NCBI GenBank assembly: GCA_002813285.1
Contig: PHTZ01000001.1
Location: forward strand, 1,076,501 to 1,140,500
Reading direction: 5' to 3'
DNA: 64,000 nt
Source: Flavobacteriaceae bacterium MAR_2009_75
Lineage (GTDB): Bacteria > Bacteroidota > Bacteroidia > Flavobacteriales > Flavobacteriaceae
Position numbers and translations under genes: made by a program. Positions 36,613 through 46,113 of the stretch are shown in pieces; the first letter of the stretch is position 1, and each line of letters starts with the position of its first letter. The notes under the pieces are model-generated. The model worked only from the letters and a program-made list of their open reading frames with translations, was not told the origin of the DNA and did no database searches.

Positions 36613-37215
36613 TTAAGACTCTACCAACTCTACCTCAGCATTAGGTTGAAATAGGTACATTCTTCCCGTGGCAATTTCGACGCACTCGTAGCGCTTGACG
36701 CGCCTATTGCCTTTTTTGAACAACTTTCCGTTATACAGTCTAAAAACACTTCCTAAAGGTAATTCAAAAACGTAGGATTTATCTGATTGTTGCACATCAA
36801 ATTGTTGCAACGCTATCGACAGCCTTGCGTCGGTACTACTACTTGCCTTCGGGTTTTTAAAGTGATTGGCCAGTAAGGGCAAGAGCTGCGATGGAAATAT
36901 TTCAGGCCTAATGAACGGAAGCATCAGATATTGAAAGGTTCGTTTCCATTCTGCTCCATGTGGTTTTATAGAACGACCATACTTTTCAAATGCCACTAAA
37001 TGTGCAATTTCATGCACCAATGTTATTAAAAAACGATACTTGTTCAAAGAGGCATTTACTGTTATTTGATGTCTTCCATCGGACATTCTTCGATAGTCTC
37101 CGTGACGGGTTACCCGTTCGTTTACAATCTTAAGATGCACACTTGTTTTCTCAATCAAATCGAAACAAGAATCTACGGCCCGTTCTGGCAAATATTTGTT
37201 TAATATTTCACGCAC
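36613..37215 (-). CDS. SprT-like zinc metalloprotease-domain protein
   Basis: 200 residues starting at GTG. The SprT-like domain shows the zinc motif HEIAH (68-72) in ITLVHEIAHLVAFEKYGRSI, followed by KPHGAEWKRTFQYLM with the third His. A C-terminal zinc ribbon expected in SprT is replaced by a basic beta segment (GNRRVKRYECVEI). A perfect TATTTTTG box (minus strand, 37221-37228) lies only 5 bases before the GTG, so either the transcript is nearly leaderless or translation starts slightly downstream. Confidence 0.85.
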   Translation of the reverse strand: MREILNKYLPERAVDSCFDLIEKTSVHLKIVNERVTRHGDYRRMSDGRHQITVNASLNKYRFLITLVHEIAHLVAFEKYGRSIKPHGAEWKRTFQYLMLPFIRPEIFPSQLLPLLANHFKNPKASSSTDARLSIALQQFDVQQSDKSYVFELPLGSVFRLYNGKLFKKGNRRVKRYECVEIATGRMYLFQPNAEVELVES

Positions 37216-37334
37216 TATAACAAAAATACAGGAAGTACATTAATTAATGGTTATACAAACAAAAGGCTTACCAAAAAATCTTTAACTTGTAGGTACAAGG
37301 CATTACATCAACAGTTTAATTTTAGTTATGACCT

Positions 37335-39653
37335 ATGGACAATATCAGCAGAAAAGATTTTCTTAATACCATGGGGCTTCTCGGGGCTTCTGCAGTACTC
37401 TGGCCACAAACAAGCCTGGCAAATAAAACGCACAGAACACCTTTCGGCAACGGAATCACCATCGGTCAAATCAAGGATAATGATACTGTTTTCTCATACA
37501 TCAAACGCATTAAAGGTCAACACGACATCACGTTCTACAGACAGATAATTGGTGCTGCAAACGATTTTAAAGAAGGAGACCTTAGCTTGGGTGTAGCCGC
37601 CAATGATGAAACTTCACGCTTACGGGCACGGCAACTTTTAACCAATACGAAAATAGCTGATATTAATAAAAACGCCATCTACAGCGATGCTATTTATAAG
37701 CTTATTCAAGAAACTACCGTTGAAAATAGCAAAACTAGCGATTGGTCGATAGGCCAATTGAAAACCTTCGTATTAGGCCAACCCGAAAAATCGATTAAAG
37801 AGATAATGCCCTCTCTGACCAGTGATTGTATTGGCTGTCTCGTTAAACTGATGAGTAACGAAGAACTGATTCAAGTTGGCCAAAAGGTTTTTAACCCTTT
37901 GGCCAATAGTAAAATAGGAAGCAAGGGGTATATGAGCGCTAGGGTTCAACCGAACTCCCCTACCGACAATATCGAAGATATTATCTGGCAAGTCTTCGAT
38001 GCTTGGTCATATGGGGTAGGTGATTTGGTTTTGGGCACCAATCCCGTTTCAAGTGAAGTGGAGTCGGTAGCAAAAATAGAAAAAGCACTTTTCGAGATAC
38101 TTACCGTCTTCAATTTACAGAACACAATGCCCAACTGTGTTCTTTCACATATAGATGTTCAAGCTGAAGTAGAAAAAATACAACCCGGCACTACTGGTAT
38201 TTGGTTTCAGAGTTTAGCAGGTACGGTTGATGCCAATCATACTTTTGATTTGAGCATTGAAAAAATGAAAAAACATATTAGTAACCGAACCGGCGCTTAT
38301 GGTCTGTATGCAGAAACCGGCCAAGGAGCAGATTTTACGAACGGTCACGGGTCGGGTTTTGATATGGTGCTGCACGAATCTAGAAAGTATGGCTTTCTAA
38401 GAGCTTTGAACTTAGAGATTGCCGAAAATAAGTCTACCAAAAATATACCTTGGGTTCATGTTAATGACGTTGCAGGTTTTATAGGGCCTGAAGTATTCAA
38501 GACCAAAGAACAACTTGTTCGCTGTTGTCTAGAAGACACCGTAATGGGCAAATTGCACGGTCTAACCATCGGTCTCGATATTTGTTCGACGCTTCATATG
38601 GATGTTAGCCTAGACGATCTCAATTGGTGTATTGACCAAATTATGCCAGCCAACCCAGCCTATCTGATGGCGCTACCTACTAAAAATGACCCGATGTTAA
38701 GTTATTTGACCACTTCCTTCAGCGACCATGTTCGTATTCGCGAAAAATTCGGATACAAAGTCAATGATGAGATGTGGAATTTTTTCAAAAAATTGGAAGT
38801 CATTGATTCTAACGGTAGACCTACAGAACATTTTGGAGACCCGCTTTGGGTGTATTATAAATTCCGTCAGGCTCAGGGCGACAAAAGAAGCAGGGGTGTT
38901 ATTTATAAAGAAGGAAAGGCAGCAATGAACAACATTCGCAAAAGGGGAGTTCCACTTGCCGAAGGCCATGGAGAAAAAATCTACGACCTAGAACCACACC
39001 TTGAAAAGGAGGTCAAATGGCTGTATAAAGATGCAAAGATCAGTTTATGGACAGAGATGAGCGACGATTTTGTAAAAACAATACCCACTGCATTACCTAT
39101 AATAACCAATTCAACCGACAGAAAAGATTACGTTTATCATCCAGAATCAGGGGAGTCGTTAGCCAATGATGCAAAAAAACGATTACAAAAACTTCGTGAA
39201 AGTTGGTCTCAGAACGTACCTGATATTCAATTTATTATTTCTGATGGATTGAACCCTCGGGCATTGATGGACGAAGGGCACCTTCTACCTTATTTGACCG
39301 AATTGAAACTGAATTTAACGAATAAGGGATATACAGTGAATCAGGAAAATATCGTAATTAAACACGGGCGGGTTCGAGCGGGTTATGCCTGCGGTGAAGT
39401 ATTGTTCGGTAATAATCAAAAGAGTTCAGAGAACAAGGCAATAGTGCACATTATTGGGGAACGACCAGGTTCAGGCCATCACAATTTCTCAGCCTATATC
39501 ACCGCCGCTACCATGCAAGACTGGTCTCAAAATAGCTATGTAGACCACAATATAACCAAAGTTGTTTCTGGTATTTCCGATACGGCTCTAACTCCTAAGT
39601 TGGCCGCCAGACAGACCATGACCATTCTTGATCGAATGTTTACTGTAATCTAA
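37335..39653 (+). CDS. ethanolamine ammonia-lyase, EutB and EutC fused, with an apparent Tat signal
   Basis: 772 residues. Residues 1-30 resemble a Tat leader (SRKDFLNTMGLLGASAVLWP). Residues about 35-490 are the EutB large subunit (GAANDFKEGDLSLGVAAND, then ETGQGADFTNGHGSGFDMV, PWVHVNDVAGFIGPEVFK, EDTVMGKLHGLTIGLDICST). Residues about 560-772 are the EutC small subunit (FIISDGLNPRAL, KHGRVRAGYACGEVLFG, IIGERPGSGHHNF). The enzyme uses adenosylcobalamin to turn ethanolamine into acetaldehyde and ammonia. No reactivase eutA, shell or permease gene is nearby. The fusion and the signal are unusual; the signal might instead be a non-cleaved or vestigial leader. Confidence 0.88.
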   Translation: MDNISRKDFLNTMGLLGASAVLWPQTSLANKTHRTPFGNGITIGQIKDNDTVFSYIKRIKGQHDITFYRQIIGAANDFKEGDLSLGVAANDETSRLRARQLLTNTKIADINKNAIYSDAIYKLIQETTVENSKTSDWSIGQLKTFVLGQPEKSIKEIMPSLTSDCIGCLVKLMSNEELIQVGQKVFNPLANSKIGSKGYMSARVQPNSPTDNIEDIIWQVFDAWSYGVGDLVLGTNPVSSEVESVAKIEKALFEILTVFNLQNTMPNCVLSHIDVQAEVEKIQPGTTGIWFQSLAGTVDANHTFDLSIEKMKKHISNRTGAYGLYAETGQGADFTNGHGSGFDMVLHESRKYGFLRALNLEIAENKSTKNIPWVHVNDVAGFIGPEVFKTKEQLVRCCLEDTVMGKLHGLTIGLDICSTLHMDVSLDDLNWCIDQIMPANPAYLMALPTKNDPMLSYLTTSFSDHVRIREKFGYKVNDEMWNFFKKLEVIDSNGRPTEHFGDPLWVYYKFRQAQGDKRSRGVIYKEGKAAMNNIRKRGVPLAEGHGEKIYDLEPHLEKEVKWLYKDAKISLWTEMSDDFVKTIPTALPIITNSTDRKDYVYHPESGESLANDAKKRLQKLRESWSQNVPDIQFIISDGLNPRALMDEGHLLPYLTELKLNLTNKGYTVNQENIVIKHGRVRAGYACGEVLFGNNQKSSENKAIVHIIGERPGSGHHNFSAYITAATMQDWSQNSYVDHNITKVVSGISDTALTPKLAARQTMTILDRMFTVI

Positions 39654-39660
39654 GCAATTG

Positions 39661-40341
39661 TCATGGGGTACTGTTACTGACCTGCAACATTTTGCCATTG
39701 TAGAGTTTATGCCCTGTCAAGGCAAAATCCTTAATATAATTCGCCATCTCAAGAGCAGTGGTCGGAGCTTTATACCCAGAAAACGCTTCTTCAAGCATTT
39801 CGGTCTGAACAGCCCCCAAAGCCAACACATTAAACGACGGTCCTGTCTCTTTAAATTCTTCGGCCCAAAGTTCGGTTAAGGTTATTACCGCCCCCTTACT
39901 TGAACTGTAAGCCGAAAGACCGGGGAATTTCATACTGCCCTGCACACCGCCCATAGAACTAACAGTTACCACATGACCCTCTTTAGGCATATATGGCAGT
40001 ACTGTTTTAGTCATCTCGGCGACACCAAAAACATTAACTTTGTAGACATCCTCAAACTCTTTACTCGAAGTTTCAAGAAAGGGCTTGTTAAGTAGACTTC
40101 CTGCGTTGTTGATTAGAATATCGACGCTTTTCCAATTGTTGCTCAAAAAATTGTCAAGCTTTTGAAAATCACTCGAACTAGACAAATCAAAGGGAAAGCT
40201 TTCAATATTTTCATGCCCTAGCTTCTCAACGGGCACGTTATTTCTAGAAAGGGCTAATACCTTGCAACCATTATCAGCGAACAGTTGAGCCAACTCATAG
40301 CCAATACCTCTGCTCGATCCCGTTACTATTACATTTGTCAT
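39661..40341 (-). CDS. short-chain dehydrogenase/reductase
   Basis: 226 residues, classical SDR. Cofactor motif GSSRGIGYELA (8-18), NNAGSLLNKP near residue 78, catalytic Ser in TVSSMGGV and YxxxK as YSSSK near residue 145. The lack of an acidic residue after strand 2 and ALSRNN suggests NADP. Substrate unknown. Its start overlaps the M28 peptidase stop by one base (TAATG type), so it is translationally coupled to it. Confidence 0.92.
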   Translation of the reverse strand: MTNVIVTGSSRGIGYELAQLFADNGCKVLALSRNNVPVEKLGHENIESFPFDLSSSSDFQKLDNFLSNNWKSVDILINNAGSLLNKPFLETSSKEFEDVYKVNVFGVAEMTKTVLPYMPKEGHVVTVSSMGGVQGSMKFPGLSAYSSSKGAVITLTELWAEEFKETGPSFNVLALGAVQTEMLEEAFSGYKAPTTALEMANYIKDFALTGHKLYNGKMLQVSNSTP

Positions 40342-41390
40342 TAATTATATTTTATCTCCTTGGTCGCCGCATTAGTGATACCCTCAATAACAGGAATACT
40401 TTTATTAATCAGGCTGGCCATGTGTTCAAAATTCATCTCTGAAACTTCGTCTCCTACTTTATGGTAATGATTGAAATTGGTGAAATCAAAAGTGCAAAAA
40501 GTCTGGGAAGGCACGCCGAAAGCCTCATGAAAAGGATAATTATCGGAGCGCTTGAACAAATTAAACTCCTTAGCTTTTGGTAAAAAACCCGCAAAGGTTT
40601 CTGATGAGTAACTATTTGCTATCTCGGCCAAATTCGATTCTTCATATCCGGTCAAATAAGTTAAATGGTCTTTATCTTGTAACGGTACACCAACCATTTC
40701 GAAATTCAACATTGCGTACAGGTTTAAATTTTCATTTTTTAGTTTTTGCGCTAAATGCTTAGATCCGAGCAAACCTTTTTCTTCTGCACTGAACAATGCA
40801 AAAATAAGGCTGCGCTTATTGGTCTTGGCCTCACCAAAATATCTGGCCAATTCAAGAACTGTAGTCGTTCCCGTTGCATTATCGTTAGCACCATTAGCTA
40901 TTTTATCTCCATTTTCCTCTTCTATTAAACCAATATGATCATAATGCGCCCCTATGATGATAAACTCGTTTTTCAAGTTTGGATCATTACCTTCAATATA
41001 CCCCACCATATTATAAGCGGGCTGGTCAAAGTTGGAGAGCATATCTCGATAGTCTTCGAAATAAGGAGCGACTCCATTTTCTTTGAAAATATTTTCGATA
41101 AAATCAGCGGCCTTAGCTATACCATCACTACCTGTATCACGCCCCTGTAACTCGTCTGAAGCTAAAAAATTCATCATAGCCTCAACTTGAGCGACACTCG
41201 TAAATTGAGCTTGCGGTGAAGCCATAGTCATTTCTATACCCTCTAAATCGCTCGGCTTTTGGGGCACAATCATCAAGCTACGGTCAAATTTCACGGCACT
41301 TTCACTTTCTAAAGTTACCGACTCGTCAATTTTAGTGGTACCACAGGCAATTGCCAAAAGACCGACAGTTATAATTATGCTATTTCTCAT
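40341..41390 (-). CDS. M28-family zinc aminopeptidase lipoprotein
   Basis: 349 residues with a lipoprotein signal ending in LLAIAC (Cys16). Peptidase M28 core: IIIGAHYDHIGL (His, Asp-bridged ligand region), ANGANDNATGTTTVLELAR, FALFSAEEKGLLGS (catalytic Glu-Glu), LNFEMVG and a final His in FNHYHKVGDE. Probably an envelope aminopeptidase. First gene of a pair with the SDR. Confidence 0.92.
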   Translation of the reverse strand: MRNSIIITVGLLAIACGTTKIDESVTLESESAVKFDRSLMIVPQKPSDLEGIEMTMASPQAQFTSVAQVEAMMNFLASDELQGRDTGSDGIAKAADFIENIFKENGVAPYFEDYRDMLSNFDQPAYNMVGYIEGNDPNLKNEFIIIGAHYDHIGLIEEENGDKIANGANDNATGTTTVLELARYFGEAKTNKRSLIFALFSAEEKGLLGSKHLAQKLKNENLNLYAMLNFEMVGVPLQDKDHLTYLTGYEESNLAEIANSYSSETFAGFLPKAKEFNLFKRSDNYPFHEAFGVPSQTFCTFDFTNFNHYHKVGDEVSEMNFEHMASLINKSIPVIEGITNAATKEIKYN

Positions 41391-41423
41391 GGGGTATTAT
41401 TTAGTTTGGGTACAATTTAGAAA

Positions 41424-41458
41424 TAAAAAAAGGCATCCCGAAATAATCGGAATGCCTT
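41424..41458 (-). terminator. terminator after the pyruvate dehydrogenase genes
   Basis: On the minus strand, AAGGCAT-TCCGA and TCGG-ATGCCTT pair around a 5-base loop and run into a T-rich tract. It ends the pdhA-pdhC transcript. Confidence 0.8.
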
Positions 41459-41480
41459 GATATAATATAATTAGGGATAA

Positions 41481-43130
41481 TTAAGCCAACATAGTGACCG
41501 GGTTCTCTAAATATGATCTTAAAGTCAGTAAAAATTGAGCACCGGTAGCACCGTCTACTGTTCTATGGTCACAGGCCAAAGTAACTTTCATGGTATTGCC
41601 AACTACAATTTGGCCGTCTTTCACAACTGGTTTTTGCACAATGGCGCCAACTGATAAAATTGCTGAATTCGGTTGATTAATAATAGAGGTGAATTCAACA
41701 ATACCGAACATACCTAAGTTCGAAACCGTAAAAGTACTACCTTCCATTTCGGCGGGAGTCAATTTTTTATTTCGTGCCCTACCTGCCAAATCTTTAACCG
41801 ATGCCCCTATTTGGGTCAGGTTCATTTGATCGGTAAATTTCAGTACAGGAACCACAAGACCTTCATCAACGGCAACTGCCACACCTACATGAACATGTTG
41901 ATTATATCGAGTGGTATCACCGTTCCAGGTAGTGTTCACTTGTGGATGTTTTTTCAAGGCCATCGCACATGCTTTTACTACCATATCGTTAAATGAAACC
42001 TTGGTATCGGGCAATTCATTGATTTGTTTTCTGGAAGCCATGGCATTGCTCATATCAACTTCAATAGTCAAATAATAATGAGGTGCCGTAAACTTAGACT
42101 CTGAAAGACGCTTAGCTATAACCTTGCGCATCTGAGAATTCTTCACCTCTTCACTGCCCTCTTCACCAACAGGCAGAATTACCGGAGCTGCAGCCTTGGC
42201 CGTTGCAGCACTATCTGTACTTTTTGGTGCTTCCTTCTTTTCTGAAGGCGTATAATTCTCGATATCTTTTTTGACAATTCTACCATTATCACCAGTACCG
42301 GAAACGGAGGATAAATCTATACCCTTATCTGCCGCAATTTTCTTGGCCAATGGAGATGCAAATATTCGCTTTCCATCATTTGTTGCAGGCGAACTTTCAT
42401 CAACCTTCTTCTTATCGTCCGGGGCTTCTTTTTTAGGTTCTTGCGACGAAGCTTTCTTCTTGCCCGAAGAAGGTTTACTATTCAAAACAGCATCGACATC
42501 GGTTCCTTTTGGTCCGATTACAGCAAGAACCGCATCAACAGGTGATGACTCCCCTTCTTGTATACCGATATGTAATAAAGTTCCGGAATAGAACGATTCA
42601 AACTCCATCGTAGCCTTATCGGTTTCGATTTCGGCAAGAATATCTCCTTCCTCAACCTCATCACCAACGCTTTTCAACCAAGAAGCTACCGTACCTTCTT
42701 CCATGGTATCGCTCAATCGGGGCATCTTTATGATTTCAACTCCCTCAGGCACTTCAGCAGCTTCTTCCGAATCATCTGCAGATTCACCTTCGGCTTCGCT
42801 CGATGTTTCCTCTTCTTTTTCTTCAGAATCAGAATCATCTTCTTCCGTTGATGATTTACTTTCGCCGTTCAGCAAGCTTGATATGTCTTCACCCTCTTCA
42901 CCAATAATAGCTAAAAGGGAGTCTACGGGAGCACCATCACCTTCCTCAATACCGATATGAAGTAAAGTACCTTCGTAAAAAGATTCAAACTCCATCGTAG
43001 CCTTATCGGTTTCGATTTCTGCTAATATATCTCCTTCTTCAACTTTATCGCCAACACTCTTTAGCCATTTTGCCACGGTACCTTCTTCCATGGTATCGCT
43101 CAATCGGGGCATGCTTATTATCTCTGCCAT
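41481..43130 (-). CDS. pdhC: dihydrolipoamide acetyltransferase (E2) of pyruvate dehydrogenase
   Basis: 549 residues. Two lipoyl domains with lipoylated Lys43 and Lys172, each in TDKATMEFES; a Ser/Glu/Asp linker joins them. The E1/E3-binding domain (about 253-293; FASPLAKKIAADKGIDLSSV) and the catalytic acetyltransferase domain with His522/Asp526 in DHRTVDGA follow. Transfers acetyl to CoA at the core of the PDH complex. The gene follows pdhA by 8 bases; the E1 beta gene is elsewhere, as is common in Flavobacteriaceae. Confidence 0.96.
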   Translation of the reverse strand: MAEIISMPRLSDTMEEGTVAKWLKSVGDKVEEGDILAEIETDKATMEFESFYEGTLLHIGIEEGDGAPVDSLLAIIGEEGEDISSLLNGESKSSTEEDDSDSEEKEEETSSEAEGESADDSEEAAEVPEGVEIIKMPRLSDTMEEGTVASWLKSVGDEVEEGDILAEIETDKATMEFESFYSGTLLHIGIQEGESSPVDAVLAVIGPKGTDVDAVLNSKPSSGKKKASSQEPKKEAPDDKKKVDESSPATNDGKRIFASPLAKKIAADKGIDLSSVSGTGDNGRIVKKDIENYTPSEKKEAPKSTDSAATAKAAAPVILPVGEEGSEEVKNSQMRKVIAKRLSESKFTAPHYYLTIEVDMSNAMASRKQINELPDTKVSFNDMVVKACAMALKKHPQVNTTWNGDTTRYNQHVHVGVAVAVDEGLVVPVLKFTDQMNLTQIGASVKDLAGRARNKKLTPAEMEGSTFTVSNLGMFGIVEFTSIINQPNSAILSVGAIVQKPVVKDGQIVVGNTMKVTLACDHRTVDGATGAQFLLTLRSYLENPVTMLA

Positions 43131-43138
43131 TTACCTAA

Positions 43139-44134
43139 TTATTTATGTTGTACAAACGGAAAATCCTCTTGCTCATAGACCATATCGTACAATTGCTGTA
43201 CAGGTGGGTACTCTGACTCATCTGCAAATTTTTCGCACTCGGCCACGCGCTTTTTCACATCGTCATCAATCTTCTTGATTTCCTCGTCGGTCGCGTAGTT
43301 ATTTTCTTTTATGACGTCAAGAACTTGGGTAATCGGGTCTATCTTTTGATATTCCTTTACTTCTTCCTTGGTCCTATAATGTTGTGCATCAGACATTGAA
43401 TGCCCTCTATAACGGTAAGTCTTCATCTCTAAAAATGTTGGACCACCACCACTTCGAGCTCTTTCGATCGCTTTACTCATTTCTTGAGCTACAGTCTCGG
43501 GGTTCATTCCATCAACAGGTCCGCAAGGCATTTCGTAGCCTAAACCTAATTTCCAGATTTCAGTAGAATGTGATGTTCTAGCCACAGAAGTACCCATCGC
43601 ATAGCCATTATTCTCACAAATAAATACCACCGGAAGTTGCCACAGCATAGCCAAGTTCATAGCCTCATGAAAAGAACCTTGTCTTACGGCACCGTCACCC
43701 ATATAACAAAGGGTTACGTTATCCCTTCCAAAGTACTTATCTCCAAACGCCATACCGGCACCTAGAGGAATCTGGCCCCCAACTATACCGTGCCCACCAT
43801 GAAAACGATGTTCTTTTGAAAATATATGCATAGAACCTCCCATACCTTTAGAGGTACCGGTTACTTTGCCGTAAAGCTCAGCCATAACCGCTTTGGGATC
43901 CACACCCATACCTATCGGCTGCACATGGTTTCTATATGCGGTTATCATACGGTCTTTGGTGAGATCCATGGCATGCAAAGCACCCGCCAACACAGCCTCT
44001 TGACCATTATATAAGTGCAAAAAACCTCTAACCTTTTGTTGAATGTATACTTGGGCCAGTTTATCTTCGAACTTGCGCCAAAACAACATATCTTCATACC
44101 ACTTGAGATATACTTCTTTGGTAATTTTTTTCAT
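43139..44134 (-). CDS. pdhA: pyruvate dehydrogenase E1 component, alpha subunit
   Basis: 331 residues. Thiamine diphosphate-binding motif GDGAVRQGSFHEAMNLAMLW near residue 150, ending with ENNGYAMGT; the phosphorylation-loop-like segment YRYRGHSMSDAQHYR and the E1 start LLFWRKFEDKLAQVY are typical. Works with the E1 beta subunit (not in the window) and PdhC. The promoter box TATTTTTG lies about 70 bases upstream with a small hairpin in the leader. Confidence 0.96.
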   Translation of the reverse strand: MKKITKEVYLKWYEDMLFWRKFEDKLAQVYIQQKVRGFLHLYNGQEAVLAGALHAMDLTKDRMITAYRNHVQPIGMGVDPKAVMAELYGKVTGTSKGMGGSMHIFSKEHRFHGGHGIVGGQIPLGAGMAFGDKYFGRDNVTLCYMGDGAVRQGSFHEAMNLAMLWQLPVVFICENNGYAMGTSVARTSHSTEIWKLGLGYEMPCGPVDGMNPETVAQEMSKAIERARSGGGPTFLEMKTYRYRGHSMSDAQHYRTKEEVKEYQKIDPITQVLDVIKENNYATDEEIKKIDDDVKKRVAECEKFADESEYPPVQQLYDMVYEQEDFPFVQHK

Positions 44135-44170
44135 TGATGCTATTTAATTAGGATTCCTATACATCTTGAA

Positions 44171-44186
44171 GGTTCGACTGCGAACC
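44171..44186 (-). promoter_or_regulatory. leader hairpin of pdhA
   Basis: GGTTCG and CGAACC form a perfect 6-bp stem with a 4-base loop, between the -7 box at 44204 and the pdhA start. Role unknown. Confidence 0.35.
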
Positions 44187-44203
44187 GGACCGAACAAGAG
44201 GAG

Positions 44204-44211
44204 CAAAAATA
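44204..44211 (-). promoter_or_regulatory. -7 promoter box of pdhA
   Basis: The minus strand reads TATTTTTG (TAnnTTTG), giving a leader of about 65 bases that contains the hairpin at 44171-44186. Confidence 0.5.
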
Positions 44212-44406
44212 CATATTAAATTATTAGCTGAAAAAAATTGAGGTAAAAGGTTACATAGAATTTAAATGCGGAGTGAAAACTTCTTTTACTCTTTCTTTCT
44301 GAGATAGAAATATCGTTGACAGCCAATAATAAATAATCTAGAGGGATGATGTCTCAAAGAAAACGAAAATCAACCGGAAGTAATTTTCTTAGAAGTTTAT
44401 TTACGT

Positions 44407-44889
44407 CTACAAATAAGAGCTATCAAAACCCAAAGGTAGTATATCTGCAATAGAGTCACACTGGTATACAGGTCCGCTCTCCCCCATTAAAAGAACCTTA
44501 ATAGGTGATTTTTGCTTCACCTCATATTCTGACATCGCTTGTCGACAATTTCCACATGGTGCAGCGGCAGTTTGAACTTGATAGTTTTTGGAAGTTGCGG
44601 TAATAGCTACAGACTTGATGACCACCCCAGGGTATTTGGCTCCGGCATAAAACATGGCTACCCTTTCGGCACACAACCCCGAAGGGTAAGATGCATTCTC
44701 TTGATTGTTGCCAATTATGATTTCATCATTCTCTAACAACACGGCAGCACCTACTTGAAATTTAGAATAAGGCGCATAGGCATTTCTACGAGCTTCCACA
44801 GCCTGGTTCATGAGATATTTACTATCATCCGAGAGTTCATCAAAACCATCAAAAATAGTTAACTCAAACTCGATTTTTTCCTTTTTCAT
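44407..44889 (-). CDS. cdd: cytidine deaminase
   Basis: 160 residues from the ATG at 44889; an in-frame ATG at 44910 would add a seven-residue tail not expected in the family. Zinc site: Cys in SGLCAERVAM with the catalytic Glu, and PCGNCRQAM with two more Cys, near residues 80 and 117. Homologous opening AVEARRNAYAPYSKFQVGAAV. Deaminates cytidine and deoxycytidine. It lies between porV and pdhA on the same strand but is set off from porV by a terminator. Confidence 0.95.
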   Translation of the reverse strand: MKKEKIEFELTIFDGFDELSDDSKYLMNQAVEARRNAYAPYSKFQVGAAVLLENDEIIIGNNQENASYPSGLCAERVAMFYAGAKYPGVVIKSVAITATSKNYQVQTAAAPCGNCRQAMSEYEVKQKSPIKVLLMGESGPVYQCDSIADILPLGFDSSYL

Positions 44890-44914
44890 AAATGGATCAC
44901 AAGGGTTCAAAATA

Positions 44915-44936
44915 CAAAAACCCGCGCAATGCAGGT
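44915..44936 (-). terminator. terminator after porV
   Basis: On the minus strand ACCTGC pairs with GCGGGT (one wobble) around a 5-base loop and is followed by TTTTTG. Confidence 0.55.
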
Positions 44937-44961
44937 CTTTGCTTATAATTTAAAAAATAGT

Positions 44962-46113
44962 TTAGTCGTTATAATACTCATCCCCTAAATTAAATGTCAG
45001 AGAAAAACGCAGGGTATTTTCTACAGGATTCACAATTTGTGAAGTAGAGAACAAATACGACAAGTCTATTTGTGCCGACTTGAACTTAAAACCGGCACCA
45101 AGCGTGAAATACTTTCTAAACCCTTTTACATCGCTCTCATTAAAATAGCCTGTACGAAACATGAATGAATCTTGATAAACATATTCGGCACCTAATGCCC
45201 AAGTCATTTCTTTTAGTTCTTCGCTAAAACCATCGGGAGCATCACCAAAAGATTTGAACACTCCGCTCAAAAACCCGATATCTTGGTATTCATCGTTATC
45301 TGCAGCATCTAAATCACCATCTCCATCAAAATCTTGTGGAGTCGGCACCAATAACTTGTTAAATTCAGTTGTTAACCCAATGGTATTATCTTGATCTATA
45401 ATAAAGTCAAAGCCAAGACCTAATCTTAAATTAGCCGGAATAAAGTTTTGCTGTCCGTTCTCATCATAAGCAATCTTGCCCCCTAAATTAGAAATATTGA
45501 AACCACCCCTCCATCGCCCATCAAAACTATTGTAAGCTATTTCACGTGAACGATAAAAACCGGCAACGTCAACAGCAAAAGTACTGCCCGGCTTAGAATC
45601 AACATTTGCATCTGACTGAAACTTGAGGTTAGATCTAATATATCGCCCACCTACAGCCATAGAGAAAGTAGGGCTCAACTTGAGGGAATATGAACCATCG
45701 AGCGAAAATTCGTTAGGCTTAACAATCGTGCCGGCATCATCAAAAGATTGACGAAGTTCAATTTCACCTAAGGTAAAATATCGTAGACCAACCGCGAAAG
45801 CACTTTGCTCAGTAATTTTATTGAAATAACTGGCGTTCAATAAACCGATACCAGAAACTGTATTACTTAAGTAAGGAGTATAACCTAGCCCGACACCCAT
45901 TTGACGTTCGGCAAAAGCGAACTTGGCAGGGTTCCATTGTTGTGAAAAAGCATCGGTAGATGTAGCAACCCCCATATCCCCCATACCGGCGGCCCTTGCA
46001 TCAGCAGCGATATTAAGAAAAGGAACCGCAGTTGTAATCACTCGATCACTGGCCTCTTGCGCCGATAATTCGCAAATGAATACCAGCAAAAAAAGAATTG
46101 ATAATTTTTTCAT
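44962..46113 (-). CDS. porV: type IX secretion system outer membrane protein PorV (LptO)
   Basis: 383 residues, with a signal peptide ending after ELSAQ (about residue 19). A FadL-like 14-strand barrel follows, opening with VPFLNIAADARAAGMGDMGVA and QQWNPAKFAFA, both typical of PorV. Shuttles type IX cargo from the translocon to the PorU/attachment complex at the outer membrane. An insertion rich in Asp (DFDGDGDLDAADND, near residue 260) looks like a calcium-binding thrombospondin-type-3 loop. Divergent from gldJ; the gap between them lacks porU. Confidence 0.93.
   Translation of the reverse strand: MKKLSILFLLVFICELSAQEASDRVITTAVPFLNIAADARAAGMGDMGVATSTDAFSQQWNPAKFAFAERQMGVGLGYTPYLSNTVSGIGLLNASYFNKITEQSAFAVGLRYFTLGEIELRQSFDDAGTIVKPNEFSLDGSYSLKLSPTFSMAVGGRYIRSNLKFQSDANVDSKPGSTFAVDVAGFYRSREIAYNSFDGRWRGGFNISNLGGKIAYDENGQQNFIPANLRLGLGFDFIIDQDNTIGLTTEFNKLLVPTPQDFDGDGDLDAADNDEYQDIGFLSGVFKSFGDAPDGFSEELKEMTWALGAEYVYQDSFMFRTGYFNESDVKGFRKYFTLGAGFKFKSAQIDLSYLFSTSQIVNPVENTLRFSLTFNLGDEYYND

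Noticed and set aside
42271-42960. Long plus-strand frames across the pdhC linker
   Set aside because: They mirror the Ser/Glu-rich linker and lipoyl domains of pdhC and show biased, low-complexity translation.
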